A stretch of 64,000 bases of DNA. Source: Siphonodentalium dalli (taxonomy: Eukaryota > Mollusca > Scaphopoda > Gadilida > Siphonodentaliidae). Both the position numbers and the translations under genes were made by a program. The notes under the pieces were generated by a model. It did not search any database. It was given only the letters and a program-made list of their open reading frames with translations, and was not told where the DNA came from. Of the stretch, positions 23,213-34,297 are shown piece by piece (the first letter of the stretch is position 1; every line of letters starts with the position of its first letter). The DNA is taken from NCBI GenBank assembly GCA_032622095.1, contig CP136067.1, positions 180,084,556 through 180,148,555 of the forward strand, read 5' to 3'.

Positions 23213-23440
23213 GGCTTAATAAGCCTTCAACAAGGATTCGCCAAGGATTCGAGTGCTTATGTCAATCACAATAAGCATTCGCTTAGGACTCGAGTGCTTA
23301 TATCGATCACAGTAAGCACTCGCTTAGGACTCGAGTGCTTATATCGATCACAGTAAGCACTCGCTTAGGACTCGAATGCACTCGCTTAGGACTCGAGTGA
23401 TTAAGATGCAGTGCAGGTATAAGCACTCGATAAGGAATCG
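23213..23440. repeat. ~41-bp tandem array, left end of the 23-26.5 kb element
   Basis: Four to five units of roughly 41 bp ('cttaggactcgagtgcttat' + 'atcgatcacagtaagcactcg'). The 63- and 64-codon frames on the two strands are array artefacts. Confidence 0.9.
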
Positions 23441-24361
23441 AATCCTTAGGTCTCCCACATAAGCACTCTGGAAAATGAGGGCTTGTGGCGAAGGCTAACA
23501 TTTTATGTTAACTAATAAAATTTAGACTTCAGCCAGACATATGACTCTTAAATCGGCATTCAAATTAAGGCTTCAATATATTGTTGGCCTCTTAGCCCTC
23601 GATGCTCGACTTAGAATATTTCAATACAAAACTGTTCTGAATCTGAAGCTGCAAATTAACCAAGTCCAACATGGAGAAATATATGGAAAAATTTATAATT
23701 ATTTGGCAAATTTGTAGTTTTAACAATTTGTTTGGCAATATACATTTGAAAATATTCAGAATTTGTCAAGCTTTCACATGGTGTAAATATTGTGGTTTAA
23801 TCCGAATTTTAATAAATTATAATTAATTAAATAATTAATACAATTAATAATTTTCAACTTGTAGGACCCCATATGGAAATGTCATATAGGAACCTATAGG
23901 AATCATATTGGAAATGACGATTCACATTAGGAAAATTATAGGACCGTATTTCCTATAGGAAAATTGCCATGGATAAGAACATTTTGAGACAACCTAAAGC
24001 AATAAATAATTTTATGGGAGATTTTGCAATTTTCTCAAGATCTCTATATTTTTCTCAAGATATGTTGGCCCACTGATAATTCAGAACAGCTAGTCTATAT
24101 CATCCAAGGTACCAATTGAGAAAAAAGCAAAGCCCAAGGGGGAGGGTGCAATTTGGGGGTTTGGTGCAAGGGAGGAAATGTAGTTGGAAATTCCAAGGTG
24201 AACACCCCCTTGCCCAATGGAGACCCACTAGCTACATCCCTGTATAAGTCTGATTCATCTCATTGCCAGTAATAAATCACTTTAACATTGTAATCAATCC
24301 TACTATTTAATTGGGACAACTGCTTTACTCTGTGTCTATGAGTACCTGTTATGTAATCACC

Positions 24362-24487
24362 ATGACTTGCCCTCAATGCAAATTGAGACCAGATGGAATT
24401 TTCTCAAATTCACAAACTGTGGATAGCTCACAATGGGAAGTCAAGGTTTATATTGGTTTTCTTTATATCACATTCAGGATTATTTAC
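24362..24487 (+). other. Possible short first exon (weak)
   Basis: An ATG in the context CACCATGA opens 41 codons beginning MTCPQCKLRPDG and stops at about 24485-24487. A CPQC pair could be half of a zinc ribbon. A good donor-like CAG/GTGAGT lies just downstream (about 24505) but past the stop. No further exon can be linked with confidence. It may be chance. Confidence 0.2.
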
Positions 24488-25690
24488 TGATAGTTTAAAT
24501 TCAGGTGAGTATATACTTTGCATTTATTTTATCAAATTATAACATATAGGATGATGTTTATATTTATACTTTATTCGTAATTTAAGTATTATAAATCACT
24601 GGCAATTTAATTTATAGTTAATAACATTTTAAATTGACAGGTCTCCAAAAAATATGAAATTTTGCTGACGTTGCCTGACAGATACAGGTCAATTAATTGT
24701 CAGCATTACAATTTGCATGGAGTTACAAAAATAATGTTGGGGTCAGCAAAGAAAATAATTATACCATCTATTTTAAAAATTCAGCATTAAATAGATGCAT
24801 GGTATCATAATTTTTCTGTGACTTTAAAATAACTGCTCAATTTTTTGCATTGATTTTTAAACTGACAATCTCCATCTGTTGACAATTAACTGCATGAATT
24901 GATATTTGGGTAAATACTAAAAAGGTTGTGTGGACTTCTGGTGTTTTATGAATTTTCAGTGTACATAATCTATTTATTATTCATAATTAATTAATATGCA
25001 TGGTAACATCAATTTCAGAGGAAGATAATGTTGGCATATTGAACAAGTACATTATACACGTCTTGTTTGAACCTATGGTAATTTAAATGCAGGGGAGCCA
25101 ATGGGTTCCAAAACTAGTAATATAGAGCGTTCTTAATCATGTGATTGGATACGGGACGCGCCACCATGTTGGATGTATATCCTATAGGAGCAATATTGAT
25201 ATAGGAACCTATATGAAACCATATCGCTGGTCCAATGATTTCCTATTTAACAAAAAAATGACAGCAAAGGGCATTAATGCAAAAAGTAAGTTAAATTAGC
25301 ATCATAAAACTAGCATTATATTATAAATTGGATATCTTATTTTCTTATTATTTGAACCATTTCCTTCCAGTTAATGCACACATTTAGAATATCTAATCAG
25401 CTATCTAATCTCAATTTTGAATATGCCTGCATAATGATATCATAAACTGATTATCACTCAAAGGTTGGTTTATCGGATGTTAAATCCACAAAAAACATCA
25501 CCAATATCATTTTTTGGGCAATTTAATAGTTCAATGCTAGCTAAAAATATTAATATTCAGTCCAATACAATATTTGATAAATTTACAAACAACTGTATCA
25601 TCACATAACTCATTTTCTGAAACATAATATCATTTCAGTTATTTCTGATGTAAACATAATTTAAAATTTGTTTACTATTTCTCATTTCAG

Positions 25691-25828
25691 AATTTGAAAA
25701 CGACTCCCAGAAAAGAAGACTGAGACTGCATGCATCGCCAGTGGAATTGACATATATCCTAAACAATTTATTAGCTAGGGCGACCTACACGGAGCCTGAG
25801 AGTACAGAACTCAAATTGCATTAAACAT
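25691..25828 (+). other. Possible internal/terminal exon (weak)
   Basis: A pyrimidine-rich acceptor TTTCTCATTTCAG (ends 25690) is followed by about 44 open codons. They include SQKRRLRLHASPVELTYILN and run to a stop near 25826. Amino-acid composition looks protein-like, but no family is recognised and no partner exon is certain. Confidence 0.25.
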
Positions 25829-26134
25829 GGACATGATAGTGACAGCTAACATAAATTCTTGATATAAATATATACTCAAAATTGTTCATTTCACAAATAT
25901 AAAATTGTTATCACGTCATAATTGTTTTGTTATTTCTAGCATCTCCAGAATGGATATCCAATTTTGATGACACCACCCATATTCCCATGCATCCTGCATA
26001 GAGTTATCCCTCATTTCCATGCAGTATAGGTAACTCTATGAAAACAGGCCATCATTTCACCATAATCTTTAGCATTCGGGGACCAATTTAAGGATTCGAG
26101 ACATGGTTCGTAAGGCTTCATTTAAGCCTTCATC

Positions 26135-26350
26135 ATTTGCATATAAGGCTTCGAAGCCTTAAATATAAGCCCTCGAAGCCTTATATGCAAATTATGAAGT
26201 CTTATTTAGCCTTCGAGTGCTTACGGGAACCAACAAGCCTTCTATAGGGTCGACTTATTTAAATGAGCTAAACCCTCGAAGGCTTAATAAGCCTTCGAGT
26301 GCTTATTGGAGTACTTAACTCATTTAAATAAGTCGGCCCTATTGAGGGCT
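26135..26350. repeat. Two nested palindromes, right end of the 23-26.5 kb element
   Basis: The first has 20-bp perfect arms ATTTGCATATAAGGCTTCGA and complement (about 26136-26195). The second has 22-bp arms AGGGTCGACTTATTTAAATG..., one mismatch (about 26247-26340), enclosing the 25-bp palindrome centred on GAAGGCTTAATAAGCCTTC (about 26274-26300). Confidence 0.9.
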
Positions 26351-26560
26351 AAATGCTGTTTCGAGTGCTTATTTTGCCTGTAACTGGCCCATTGCATTGA
26401 TTGAGATAAGGATTCATTTAAGTCTTCATTTCTAAGCATTCGAATCCTTCCTGAATGCTTACCGAGGGCTTGTGATTTCGGTAAGGGTTCCCATATTAAA
26501 ATCCACCTGTGACTTATAGACCGGTAAGTCAATGAGGAGCACATTTTTAGCCAAATTTTG

Positions 26561-27039
26561 AGGTAAACAACTGGGACAAAATGCCGACGCAAACTAAATC
26601 CAACACGATAGGATGATACAATTCAGTATAAAAAAATAAATAAACACCCCAATCTTCACTGTTTGTCTTTATTTTATTCCGTATATGGCATATAAGTGTA
26701 TAAATTTTTGCATCCTGTACTTGGTTTAAACATTAATTTGGTTACATTCAACATGCTCGGAATTAGGTTAAAATATACTTATGTTATTTTGTTTACTTTT
26801 GATGACTAAATAAAATACTAGACACACGTTAAAATTTAATTATTTCTGGTTTATTATATTAAAGTTATGTAGAACACACCAGTGGGGTGATCACATAGAA
26901 ATGGAATAAAATCTTGATCAAAGTACCGTTAGTTATTTTTACAAATTTATAAACCAAATTGACAATGCACATCGTTTTGACAGGGAGCATTACAAAGTCC
27001 AAACAAGGGGTACGCATATAAGATGCTTTTGGCAGTCCA
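26561..27039. other. Unannotated; partial family X fragment
   Basis: 26877-26990 matches the reverse complement of part of family X (16200-16310). The remainder is AT-rich and unassigned. Confidence 0.5.
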
Positions 27040-28160
27040 ACCCGGTGTGACTAATTACCGCCCGGGACCGCCCGGGTGGCCCCACGTGCCCGTGGACACA
27101 ATATATCGACGTTATAACGTAGCGACATGCCACCTGAGGGCAACATAGAAAAATTTACTCGTCTCCGGCCGGTCATATTAACCCCACAAATGCCGATATT
27201 GGCTAAAAGAGCCTGTGTGATTACCGATGTCTTCGTGTGTTTTCAGACAGATTATTTTGGTGATTCTCGGTAGTGCAATACATATATTGACTCGTTGACG
27301 CGTCCACGGCCGATGTTATTAACCCCTCAATCTCCGGTAAAATAGTGTATAAACAAAAAGAACATTGGGACCGACCGGGCGGCCCCATGGGCCCGTGGAC
27401 TATATACCTCGACGTTATAACATAGCGACATACCCCACGAGGTCAACCTAGAAAATGTTACTCGCTCGCTCGACTCCGGCCGGTGTTATTAACCCCTCAA
27501 AATCCGATAAAATGGTATATAAACAAAAAGAACACTGAGACCGACCGGGACCGCCCCATGGGCACGTGGACACTATATCGCGACGTTATAACGTAGCGAC
27601 ATACCCCACGAGGTCAACATAGAAAATGGTACTCGCTCGCTCGACTCCGGCCGGTGCTATTAACCCCTCAAAATCTGATAAAATGGTATATAAACAAAAA
27701 GGAAAAGTGGTGCTGGGACCGCCCGGGAACGCCCGGGTGGCCCCATGGGCCCGTGGACACTATATCTCGACGTTATAACATAGCGACATACCCCACGAGG
27801 TCAACCTAGAAAATGTTACTCGCTTGCTCGACTCCGGTCAGTGTTATTAACCCCTCAAAATCCGATAAAATGGTATATAAACAAAAAGAACACTGGGACC
27901 GCCCGGGAGGCCCCATGGGCCCGTGGACACTATATCTCGACGTTATATCGTAGCGCCATACCCCACGAAGTCAACCTAGAAAATGGTACTCACTCGCTCG
28001 ACTCCGGCCGGTGTCATTAACCCCTCAAAATCCGATAAAATGGTATATAAACATAAAGAACACTGGGACCGCCCGGCACCGCCCGGGAGGCCCCATGGAC
28101 ACTATATCTCGACATTATAACGTAGGCCATACCCCACGAGGTCAACCTAGAAATGTTACC
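27040..28160 (+). repeat. GC-rich satellite, ~172-bp period, six units
   Basis: Repeated motif order: GGGACCGCCCGGG, CCCATGGGCCCGTGGACAC, CGACGTTATAACGTAGCGAC, CCACGAGGTCAACCTAGAAA, CGACTCCGGCCGGTGTTATT, AACCCCTCAAAATCCGATAA. The ACGTTATAACGT palindrome anchors copies at about 27110, 27413, 27583, 27771, 27941 and 28113. The first unit is longer (~303 bp) and diverged. GC content is sharply higher than the flanks. Confidence 0.95.
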
Positions 28161-28391
28161 CCCCCCCAACCAAATCAGATCACATATATTTGTTCACAGC
28201 TCTATCTCCACTTATAGAAATTGAAAAGTCACTATTTAAGGATCGACTAGTATAATCTAACGCACCAATTTATACATGCCTGGAATATTATCATATTATG
28301 ACAAATAAAGAGCGTTTATTGTAAAATCAGCCAACAATTGCTCGTATTTGCCCATTTAAGTCGTCTGAAGTCAACAGCATCTATAACTCTT
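28161..28391. other. Unannotated stretch
   Basis: AT-rich. It holds one AAATAAAGAGCGTTTATTG motif (about 28304) that also occurs in the elements at 55-62 kb. No gene. Confidence 0.5.
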
Positions 28392-28620
28392 GACACGATG
28401 TGGGCTAATTTTACCCACATGTTTCAATTCTCACCGATCAGATTGCAACAATTTTGGTTATAAAATTAATTATTTTATTTTACCAATACTTAGTGCCCTT
28501 TTCTCTTGACATGCCATGGGCCAATTTCACCCACATGTTTCAATTTTCACCGATCAGATTTCAACAATTTTGGTTATATAATTAATGATTTTATTTTATT
28601 AATAATTAGTGCCCTTTTAA
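28392..28620 (+). repeat. ~114-bp tandem duplication
   Basis: Two copies of a unit containing ACCCACATGTTTCAATT, CACCGATCAGATT, CAACAATTTTGGTTATA and TTAGTGCCCTTTT, at about 28392 and 28506. Confidence 0.93.
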
Positions 28621-28815
28621 GACCTCTGATGTCAACTGGACATGTATAATAGGATTTTCCTGGTCAAAGTACCTCCCCATATTGCAACCCAACCCACGAC
28701 CTTTTGGGCAAGGACTGAAAACATTATTCCCGGTGATGGAGGTCATCATACTCTCCATATGTGGAGCTAATAAAGAAAATATATAATATGTAATATGGTC
28801 ATCCCCCCCATAAGA

Positions 28816-29787
28816 TAAGATAAGATTTTAATGCAAAATACACCCAATGGGCAGTTGCACATATAATAAATACATATATCAACATATGGAATAATTTAAC
28901 ATGAGTAATCACATACGATATGCATATACGCTCGTGAATTTACTGTCATAAAATCTCAGGTATACTCAGGGTATACTTGCTTTTATTAGACATTATGTAT
29001 ATTGTCTCGAATGGTGAAGAAAGACCGGATCATGTCGCATATAACGTTAACGGTTGCAATTTGTTCATTCTGCATAATAAATCTGAACTTCTCATAATTT
29101 GTCATTTCTAAGAAATGAGGGCACGTTGCAATTATGTCCTTTACATAAGCTTCGCGAATACTTTCATAGGCCCGACATTCTAAGATGAAATGATATTCTG
29201 ACTCAATTTGTTTTGAATTACACGCAGAACACAATCTTTCTCTCACTGGTTTTGGGGGCTGTTTGTGTCTCCCTTTTTCGATTTCCAGTCGATGATTACT
29301 GATTCTCAATCTTGTGAATAGAATTCTCGCTTTGGCAGATCGCGCATTGACAATGTATGGTTCAATTTCATACTTTGACTTGAATAATCTATACGTTCGT
29401 ATTTTATTTCCACTGATCGTTTTCTTTTCGGCATGATTTACATTATAGAATCGCATCAAATTTTCAGATTTCAGTTTATCCACCAAGGCGCGCTCTTGTA
29501 TCCCTTGGAATTTCCGGCGGTCTGAAATATCGACGCCGTATTTTCCATATGAAATATATTGACTCGTCTTCAGCTTCAGTAGAGCAGACGGAACACGGAT
29601 ACAGCACCATGGATGGAAGCGTGAACCGAATACGTGGTCGCATGATTTTAAGATATTTAGAATTAAATTTTATTTTTAATTCACACACGATTATATATAA
29701 TCTACCCCATAACGAAATATCGTGTGATTGGTCGGTAAGCAAATTAAGTACACGGGTTTCCAGTATCACAAATACTCTCTTCGTCAT
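28816..29787 (-). mobile_element. Non-LTR retrotransposon (LINE), truncated 3' part
   Basis: Reading on the minus strand, the element ends in a (TCTTA)n-like tail near 28816 (ATTAAAATCTTATCTTATCT). Its largest open frame (28986-29486, 166 codons) has the pattern seen downstream of LINE reverse transcriptases: LFTRLRISNHRLEIEKGRH, then a Cys-x2-Cys...His...Cys knuckle (CSACNSKQIESEYHFILEC). Upstream, coding similarity appears to continue in other frames to about 29600, indicating frameshifts. The reverse transcriptase catalytic core is not seen. It is therefore a 5'-truncated, decayed copy; the clade is not assigned. Confidence 0.8.
28986..29486 (-). pseudogene. LINE ORF2 C-terminal fragment with zinc knuckle
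   Basis: 166 codons, no frame break internally. From the N-terminal side it has a basic region with KIRTYRLFKSKYEIEPYIV, the RLRISNHRLEIEKGRH motif near residue 60-75, and the knuckle CSACNSKQIESEYHFILEC near residue 84-104. The last ~50 residues are helical-looking. The Met start is only the first Met after a frame disruption, not a true start. In complete elements this region lies at the end of the reverse-transcriptase ORF and is thought to bind nucleic acid. Inferred from family resemblance only. Confidence 0.75.
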
Positions 29788-30639
29788 ATTGATCGTTATT
29801 GTCTAGCACCAAGAAGTTTTTGCGATTACTACCATTTTCGATTGCAATAAAAACACGGAAACCTCATCGCAAATCTCCACTGTTGTCACGAGATTACCTG
29901 TTCGTCTTCCCCAAGTGTTATGAAAACACAGTTTCGTTTTAAATCCGCCAATATGTCTTCTGATTATTGTGAACGGGTTAATGTATACAATATAACAATT
30001 GCGATACCGTTTTACTGCTAATTGATATCAACACATTCAAACATCTGCCGCGGCTCTCTTCAGACAAGCAGTTGCTGTCGATTTCAACACAATTACACCC
30101 GCTCGTGTCATTGGGAGCAACTGCCATACCAAAACAAAATTTAATCCGTTCACAAATGTCAAAGTTATAAGGCATTCTTTAGGTCCGCCTGCCGCCGCCC
30201 GCCAGCCAACCGTCCCTCGTCAAACCATAAGTCGAGTTTTTGAAAAACTTCAAAAACTCGACTAAAAATAACACAAGAAAAATAGTTCTTCATTATTACT
30301 TGACTGAAGGACCCAACCCGAAATTTGATGATGTAAGTGATTTTGTGAGCGATTTTTCTTTGCTTACAATAATTTATGCAATTTCTCCTCAAGTTATATT
30401 TTCGACTTTACATTAAGGTTCCCGTCAAAACTTCAAAAAGTTCCAAAATTATGGACAGGTGCATGGAATATATGAATTTTATAGGCGTTAGCCAGAGTAT
30501 AGATTTGTGGCATGATCTATAAAGTTAGTTTTACACGACGAACAAGTACATAATAGTCTTTTATAATATTATGTGTGTAATTAACCGAAAGTTTAGTTTA
30601 TATGGGATGTCTGTCTGGAACAAACTGATGGCGCCAGTA
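29788..30639. other. Unannotated; small inverted motif
   Basis: No gene. 30232-30261 is a foldback GTCGAGTTTTTGAA..TTCAAAAACTCGAC, and a related AACTTCAAAAAGTT lies at about 30429. Short minus frames have no motifs. Confidence 0.5.
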
Positions 30640-30900
30640 TTAAAGTGATATGAAACATTTTGTTGGGTGATCAAAAGAAATGGAGAATAATCTTGCTCAA
30701 ACTAGTTATTTTTATGAATATTAATCCAAATTTACAACACACCGACAGTCTTATATATTTATTAAATGCAATGCGTATATTAATGGCAAAATCATCTGCA
30801 TTAGCTTATCGAAGATTGTTGCGTCCCGAATCGAGATGTAAATATTTACAATTGTGTGTAGATCAGACAGTGTTTTCTATGGGAGGCCAAATTCATATTT
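30640..30900 (-). repeat. Dispersed repeat family X, copy 2
   Basis: Reverse-complement match to 16100-16320 and 58900-59160 ('attgtaaatatttacatctc' type block, 'gatcaaaagaaatgga' and 'gtgttttctatggga'). The 80-codon frame across it is incidental. Confidence 0.8.
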
Positions 30901-31754
30901 AATAGCTAATTACTCTTAAGCGTTATTACCTCACTAACAACTCCATTAGGCTTGAATATTAATGAGCTAGGCTAGCTGTCACATGAGCTGGGAATTCTGT
31001 CCATCTCAAAAATTTATTTAAGTACCGCTGTATCTCTCGACTGAGAATTAACTAAGGAAACCTTGGTCTAGTTATAACTTACAGACTGCATACACTCCTT
31101 GACAGGTTTATCCAGATAACAATGTAATTGTATATCAGCTGAATATAATAAAAAACACGACAAAACTTAGCACAGAAGATCAATATAACTTTTTCGGTTG
31201 CCGATTATCGCAATACGAAATTTTTTATATCTTGAGTAGGATTGTGTTCTGTAGTTACAATAATGTATTTTTTTAACTTCCCGAGATCACAAATTGGATT
31301 CCTGCAGGCCACCTACATGTAGTTTGTTTCACGCATGTTTTCACTACACGGTGGAGGGCAGTTTGTAGTAAATTGAACGTGGTCACGAAAAAAATAACTC
31401 AGTGTATGGCGGTAACGAGCACCAATAGCACGGTGACCTGCGATGCAAGATGATAACAGTGGTATTATGGTGGTATCTCCACAGTAAGTACCGACCCGTA
31501 ACCTAGTTAACAGCTCGCTTAATTACATCATAGCAAAGTAATGTACGTTATACAAAATATTTTTATGGGGCATAGTATGGGATTAGATGCGACAGCGCCC
31601 AATGTTTATGTTTTCAAATGAGAGAGAACTCTAAGATGCCCATTATTTTCGTAAATTATTACTTTTATGAAATAACGGTCAAGTCTATAGATTTACACCA
31701 CAAAAACACAACCTTCGCAAAACGTATAAGAAATGCTAAACCCAGGGTAGGTGT
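30901..31754. other. Unannotated stretch
   Basis: No gene or shared repeat recognised over about 850 bp. Confidence 0.5.
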
Positions 31755-31762
31755 GCTTGGGG

Positions 31763-32707
31763 TAGGGATCTGCGAATCGAGGAATTTGCATCGAATCAAA
31801 TCTCGATATCGAATCTTCTTCCCAATATCGACATCGAATCGAATCTCGAATTGAATCATCTAGTCATTGACATTGTTTATTTATGTGTTTATTTTCTTGT
31901 ATCATGAAAAAAACTGCAAAAGTCACTAGATAGTAGATACTGTGTAGCAATGTTAATCTCCATAAACATCCGTGATTGTAGGGATCTTGTGTTTTTTATT
32001 TAGGATAATCATGACATAGGCAAGTCATTCTCATGGGATATGTTGCATTGAATTTCTATCTAGCTGTGTCCGGCGAACGTGACACCAAAAAGTGACAGTA
32101 AGACACATAAAGACAGTTCAATAAATGTATCACAAACCCCATGAAATGGAAGTCAAAGAGTGACTGTAAGTAAGACACATAAAGACAGTTCAATAAACGT
32201 ATCACAAACCCCATGAAATGGAAGTCACTTGTCTACATTAAAGATAATACAGATTTGACACACTTGGACATGGGTACACCGTTCGGCTATATACATGTAA
32301 TTGCAATGATGGTTATCTGTTAAACTTTTCAACCCACAATAGATCACACACCAACATCCCATATTCACAATATAGTTTGTCTTCATGGAGGGGGTCCTAG
32401 AAAGCACACATAAATTACAACCGAAATCAATTGAGTTAAATTCCGCATCTAGCGTTCAAGCACTGTGTAGACAATTTATACAGTGTCGATACAGATTACA
32501 AATACATGCGGCGATTGATCACCGTCACGGGTTGCAATCGAAGCACATAATTTGCATAATGCACGTGTATTCTGAACATGTATTTCTAGATGCAAAAAAA
32601 CGACACTACACCAAAGTAACATCGATTCGAAAATATCCGAATCAGCAGACCGATTCGGGTGCCCGATATCGACATTGAATCGAATCACGAATATTCGCAG
32701 AGCCCTA
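31763..32707. mobile_element. hAT-like non-autonomous element (945 bp)
   Basis: Terminal inverted repeats TAGGGATCTGCGAAT (31763) and its complement ending CAGAGCCCTA (32707) match at 14 of 15 positions. Subterminal 'atcgaatcgaatc' and 'atatcgacat' motifs sit inside both ends. The flanking 8-mers GCTTGGGG and GCTTATAG agree at 5 positions, consistent with an aged hAT target duplication. No transposase. A 68-72-bp tandem duplication sits inside. Confidence 0.75.
32091..32228 (+). repeat. ~70-bp tandem duplication
   Basis: Two copies of AGTGACWGTAAG...ACACATAAAGACAGTTCAAT...ATGAAATGGAAGTCA, starting at 32091 and 32159. Confidence 0.93.
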
Positions 32708-33583
32708 GCTTATAGCGCGCGGATGGACATGTACTACAAAAGTCAGCCCAAAACAATCACGTTGTATTTAATACCAAATATTGCTTTTATGGACATTCTG
32801 CTACATTCAATTGACAATGCAATATCAGGTCTTTCATATTTTGGAATGGAAGAAGAAAAACAAGTGACAATTAATGCCTTTTATGCGCATAATGATGCAG
32901 TAAGTCACAAATAAAATAAAAATTCAGAATCGGAAACCCGAAGATGTCTGGCCTTTCGATATGTACATGTAAAGATTGTTTTCTAAATTTTCTACAAGCA
33001 ATAAGCAGGTATTCTGGCAAATGTGAGAATACAGCTACAATAGCTGAATTCAGCTAACCAAACTGTATTCAGTTATATATTATACCCTCAAACCAACTGT
33101 TTTTCGATATAAACTATAATCGCTAATTTGCGCATCGAAAATAGGCTACCATATTCTCTGCCACTCTCAACTGCAATGCCTTTTGTCGACACGGCGACGC
33201 TAATTTTGTGTGAAAATTTTCTACAGCGGTCAATGTTGGTCATAATGGTTTAATAACACTCTTGTGCAATGAGGAATACCTTGAAATGTAATACAATATG
33301 CATCACCGAAGATGGAACTATTCCCGGAAGTATGATCAATAGGTTGCTGCTAAAACGTTGTTTGTTTGGTGAGTTAAAATAGGTCAAAAGGGAACATCTC
33401 GAGCAAGAGATTAATGGGGCGAGTTCCATTCACTGCTTGAGCTGACTATCCGCAAAAAGGTGTGTAAATCACATTAAAAACGTAGCTCAATCGGGCGACA
33501 GTAGACAAAACGAGCTACGTACTAGACCGTTTTGGATGTTTGCCCGACCTGTACTGTACAGTGTACATGACAAAATAATATAA
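32708..33583. other. Unannotated; possible relic of the 8.7-kb transposon's ends
   Basis: No gene. CAGGTATTCTGGCAA...AGCTACAATAGCT (33007 onward) and the complement of TTTGCCCGACCTG (33540-33552) both resemble the termini of the 41.2-49.9 kb transposon (CAGGTCGGGCAATTCCC...ACTACAATAGCT). They face inward 545 bp apart. No target duplication is evident. Confidence 0.35.
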
Positions 33584-33763
33584 CAATAACATGATTTTTG
33601 AGGGCGTTATGGTTAATTATTAACGGCCCGGCTGGAATGATTAACAGCCCAAGGGCCTATTAGCGGCCCGAGACGAAGTCGAGGGACGATAATAGGCCCG
33701 AGGGCTGTTAATCATTCCAGAGGGCCGTTAATAAACCATAATGCCCGATGAAATCATGTTATT
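33584..33763. repeat. 180-bp imperfect hairpin
   Basis: AATAACATGATTTTTGAGGG at the left pairs with the right end. The stem continues through GTTATGGTTAATTATTAACG and GCTGGAATGATTAACAGCCC. The apex has repeated GGCCCGAG motifs. It may be the left end of an element reaching 34297. Confidence 0.85.
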
Positions 33764-33765
33764 AC

Positions 33766-34295
33766 TATTATTACCACAGTTTTGGACATTTGACCCATTT
33801 GAGGATTTAGTGGAATAATGAAGTACCGGTAGATTAAGAGAGAAATATTTTCAAGAACATTTAAGTTTGATATCATTTGACTTGTCAGCTGACACGGACT
33901 GAGTCTCGAAAATAGGACAGGGGAAAACCCATCATTGGAGACGCGTAACAACCAATGAGAGGTTGACAGCTAAAAGTATCAATGCATACTTACGCTTGAT
34001 ACAATAATTCAATCGTATGGCGTGAATTCCAATCATAAAACCACTTTTGTGTCGAGGAAATCGGATACATCTTCCCATTATTTTCTTGAAATAAACACGC
34101 CATAATAATCGGAAGTTGAAGGGACGTAACTCTCACGATAATAAACGAGATCTATAGTTTCCGGGCGGCGGGCCGATATTGAACTAGGCTTCTCATTATC
34201 GGCCCGCTGTTTTGGTAACAATACGCTATTTGGAACGCCCCGAAAAACATTATCAATGGCCTAGACTAGAGAACGCCCTATAAAGTGGTAATAAT
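33766..34295. mobile_element. Possible MITE with ATTATTACCAC ends (weak)
   Basis: 11-bp perfect inverted repeat ATTATTACCAC (33766) / GTGGTAATAAT (34295). AGGGCG-type motifs occur just inside the right end and in the adjacent hairpin. Similar GGCCCG phrases near 34200 suggest one composite element from 33584 to about 34297. Confidence 0.4.
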
Positions 34296-34297
34296 AA

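Larger units (their letters stand above)
23150..26560. mobile_element. Candidate 3.4-kb element with palindrome-rich ends
   Basis: The two ends read inward with matching motifs. Left: GGATAAGTCACA ... CCCTTACCGA (23166-23205). Right, complemented: CTATAAGTCACA ... CCCTTACCGA (26520-26465). Inside both ends are arrays of AAGCACTCG / GGACTCGAGTGCTTA / AAGGCTTCGAAGCCTTA motifs. The interior (23.5-25.9 kb) is AT-rich with two mirrored 'tataggaacctata' blocks (about 23885 and 25200). No transposase was recognised. Two short exon-like pieces are noted separately. Exact termini are uncertain. Confidence 0.55.
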
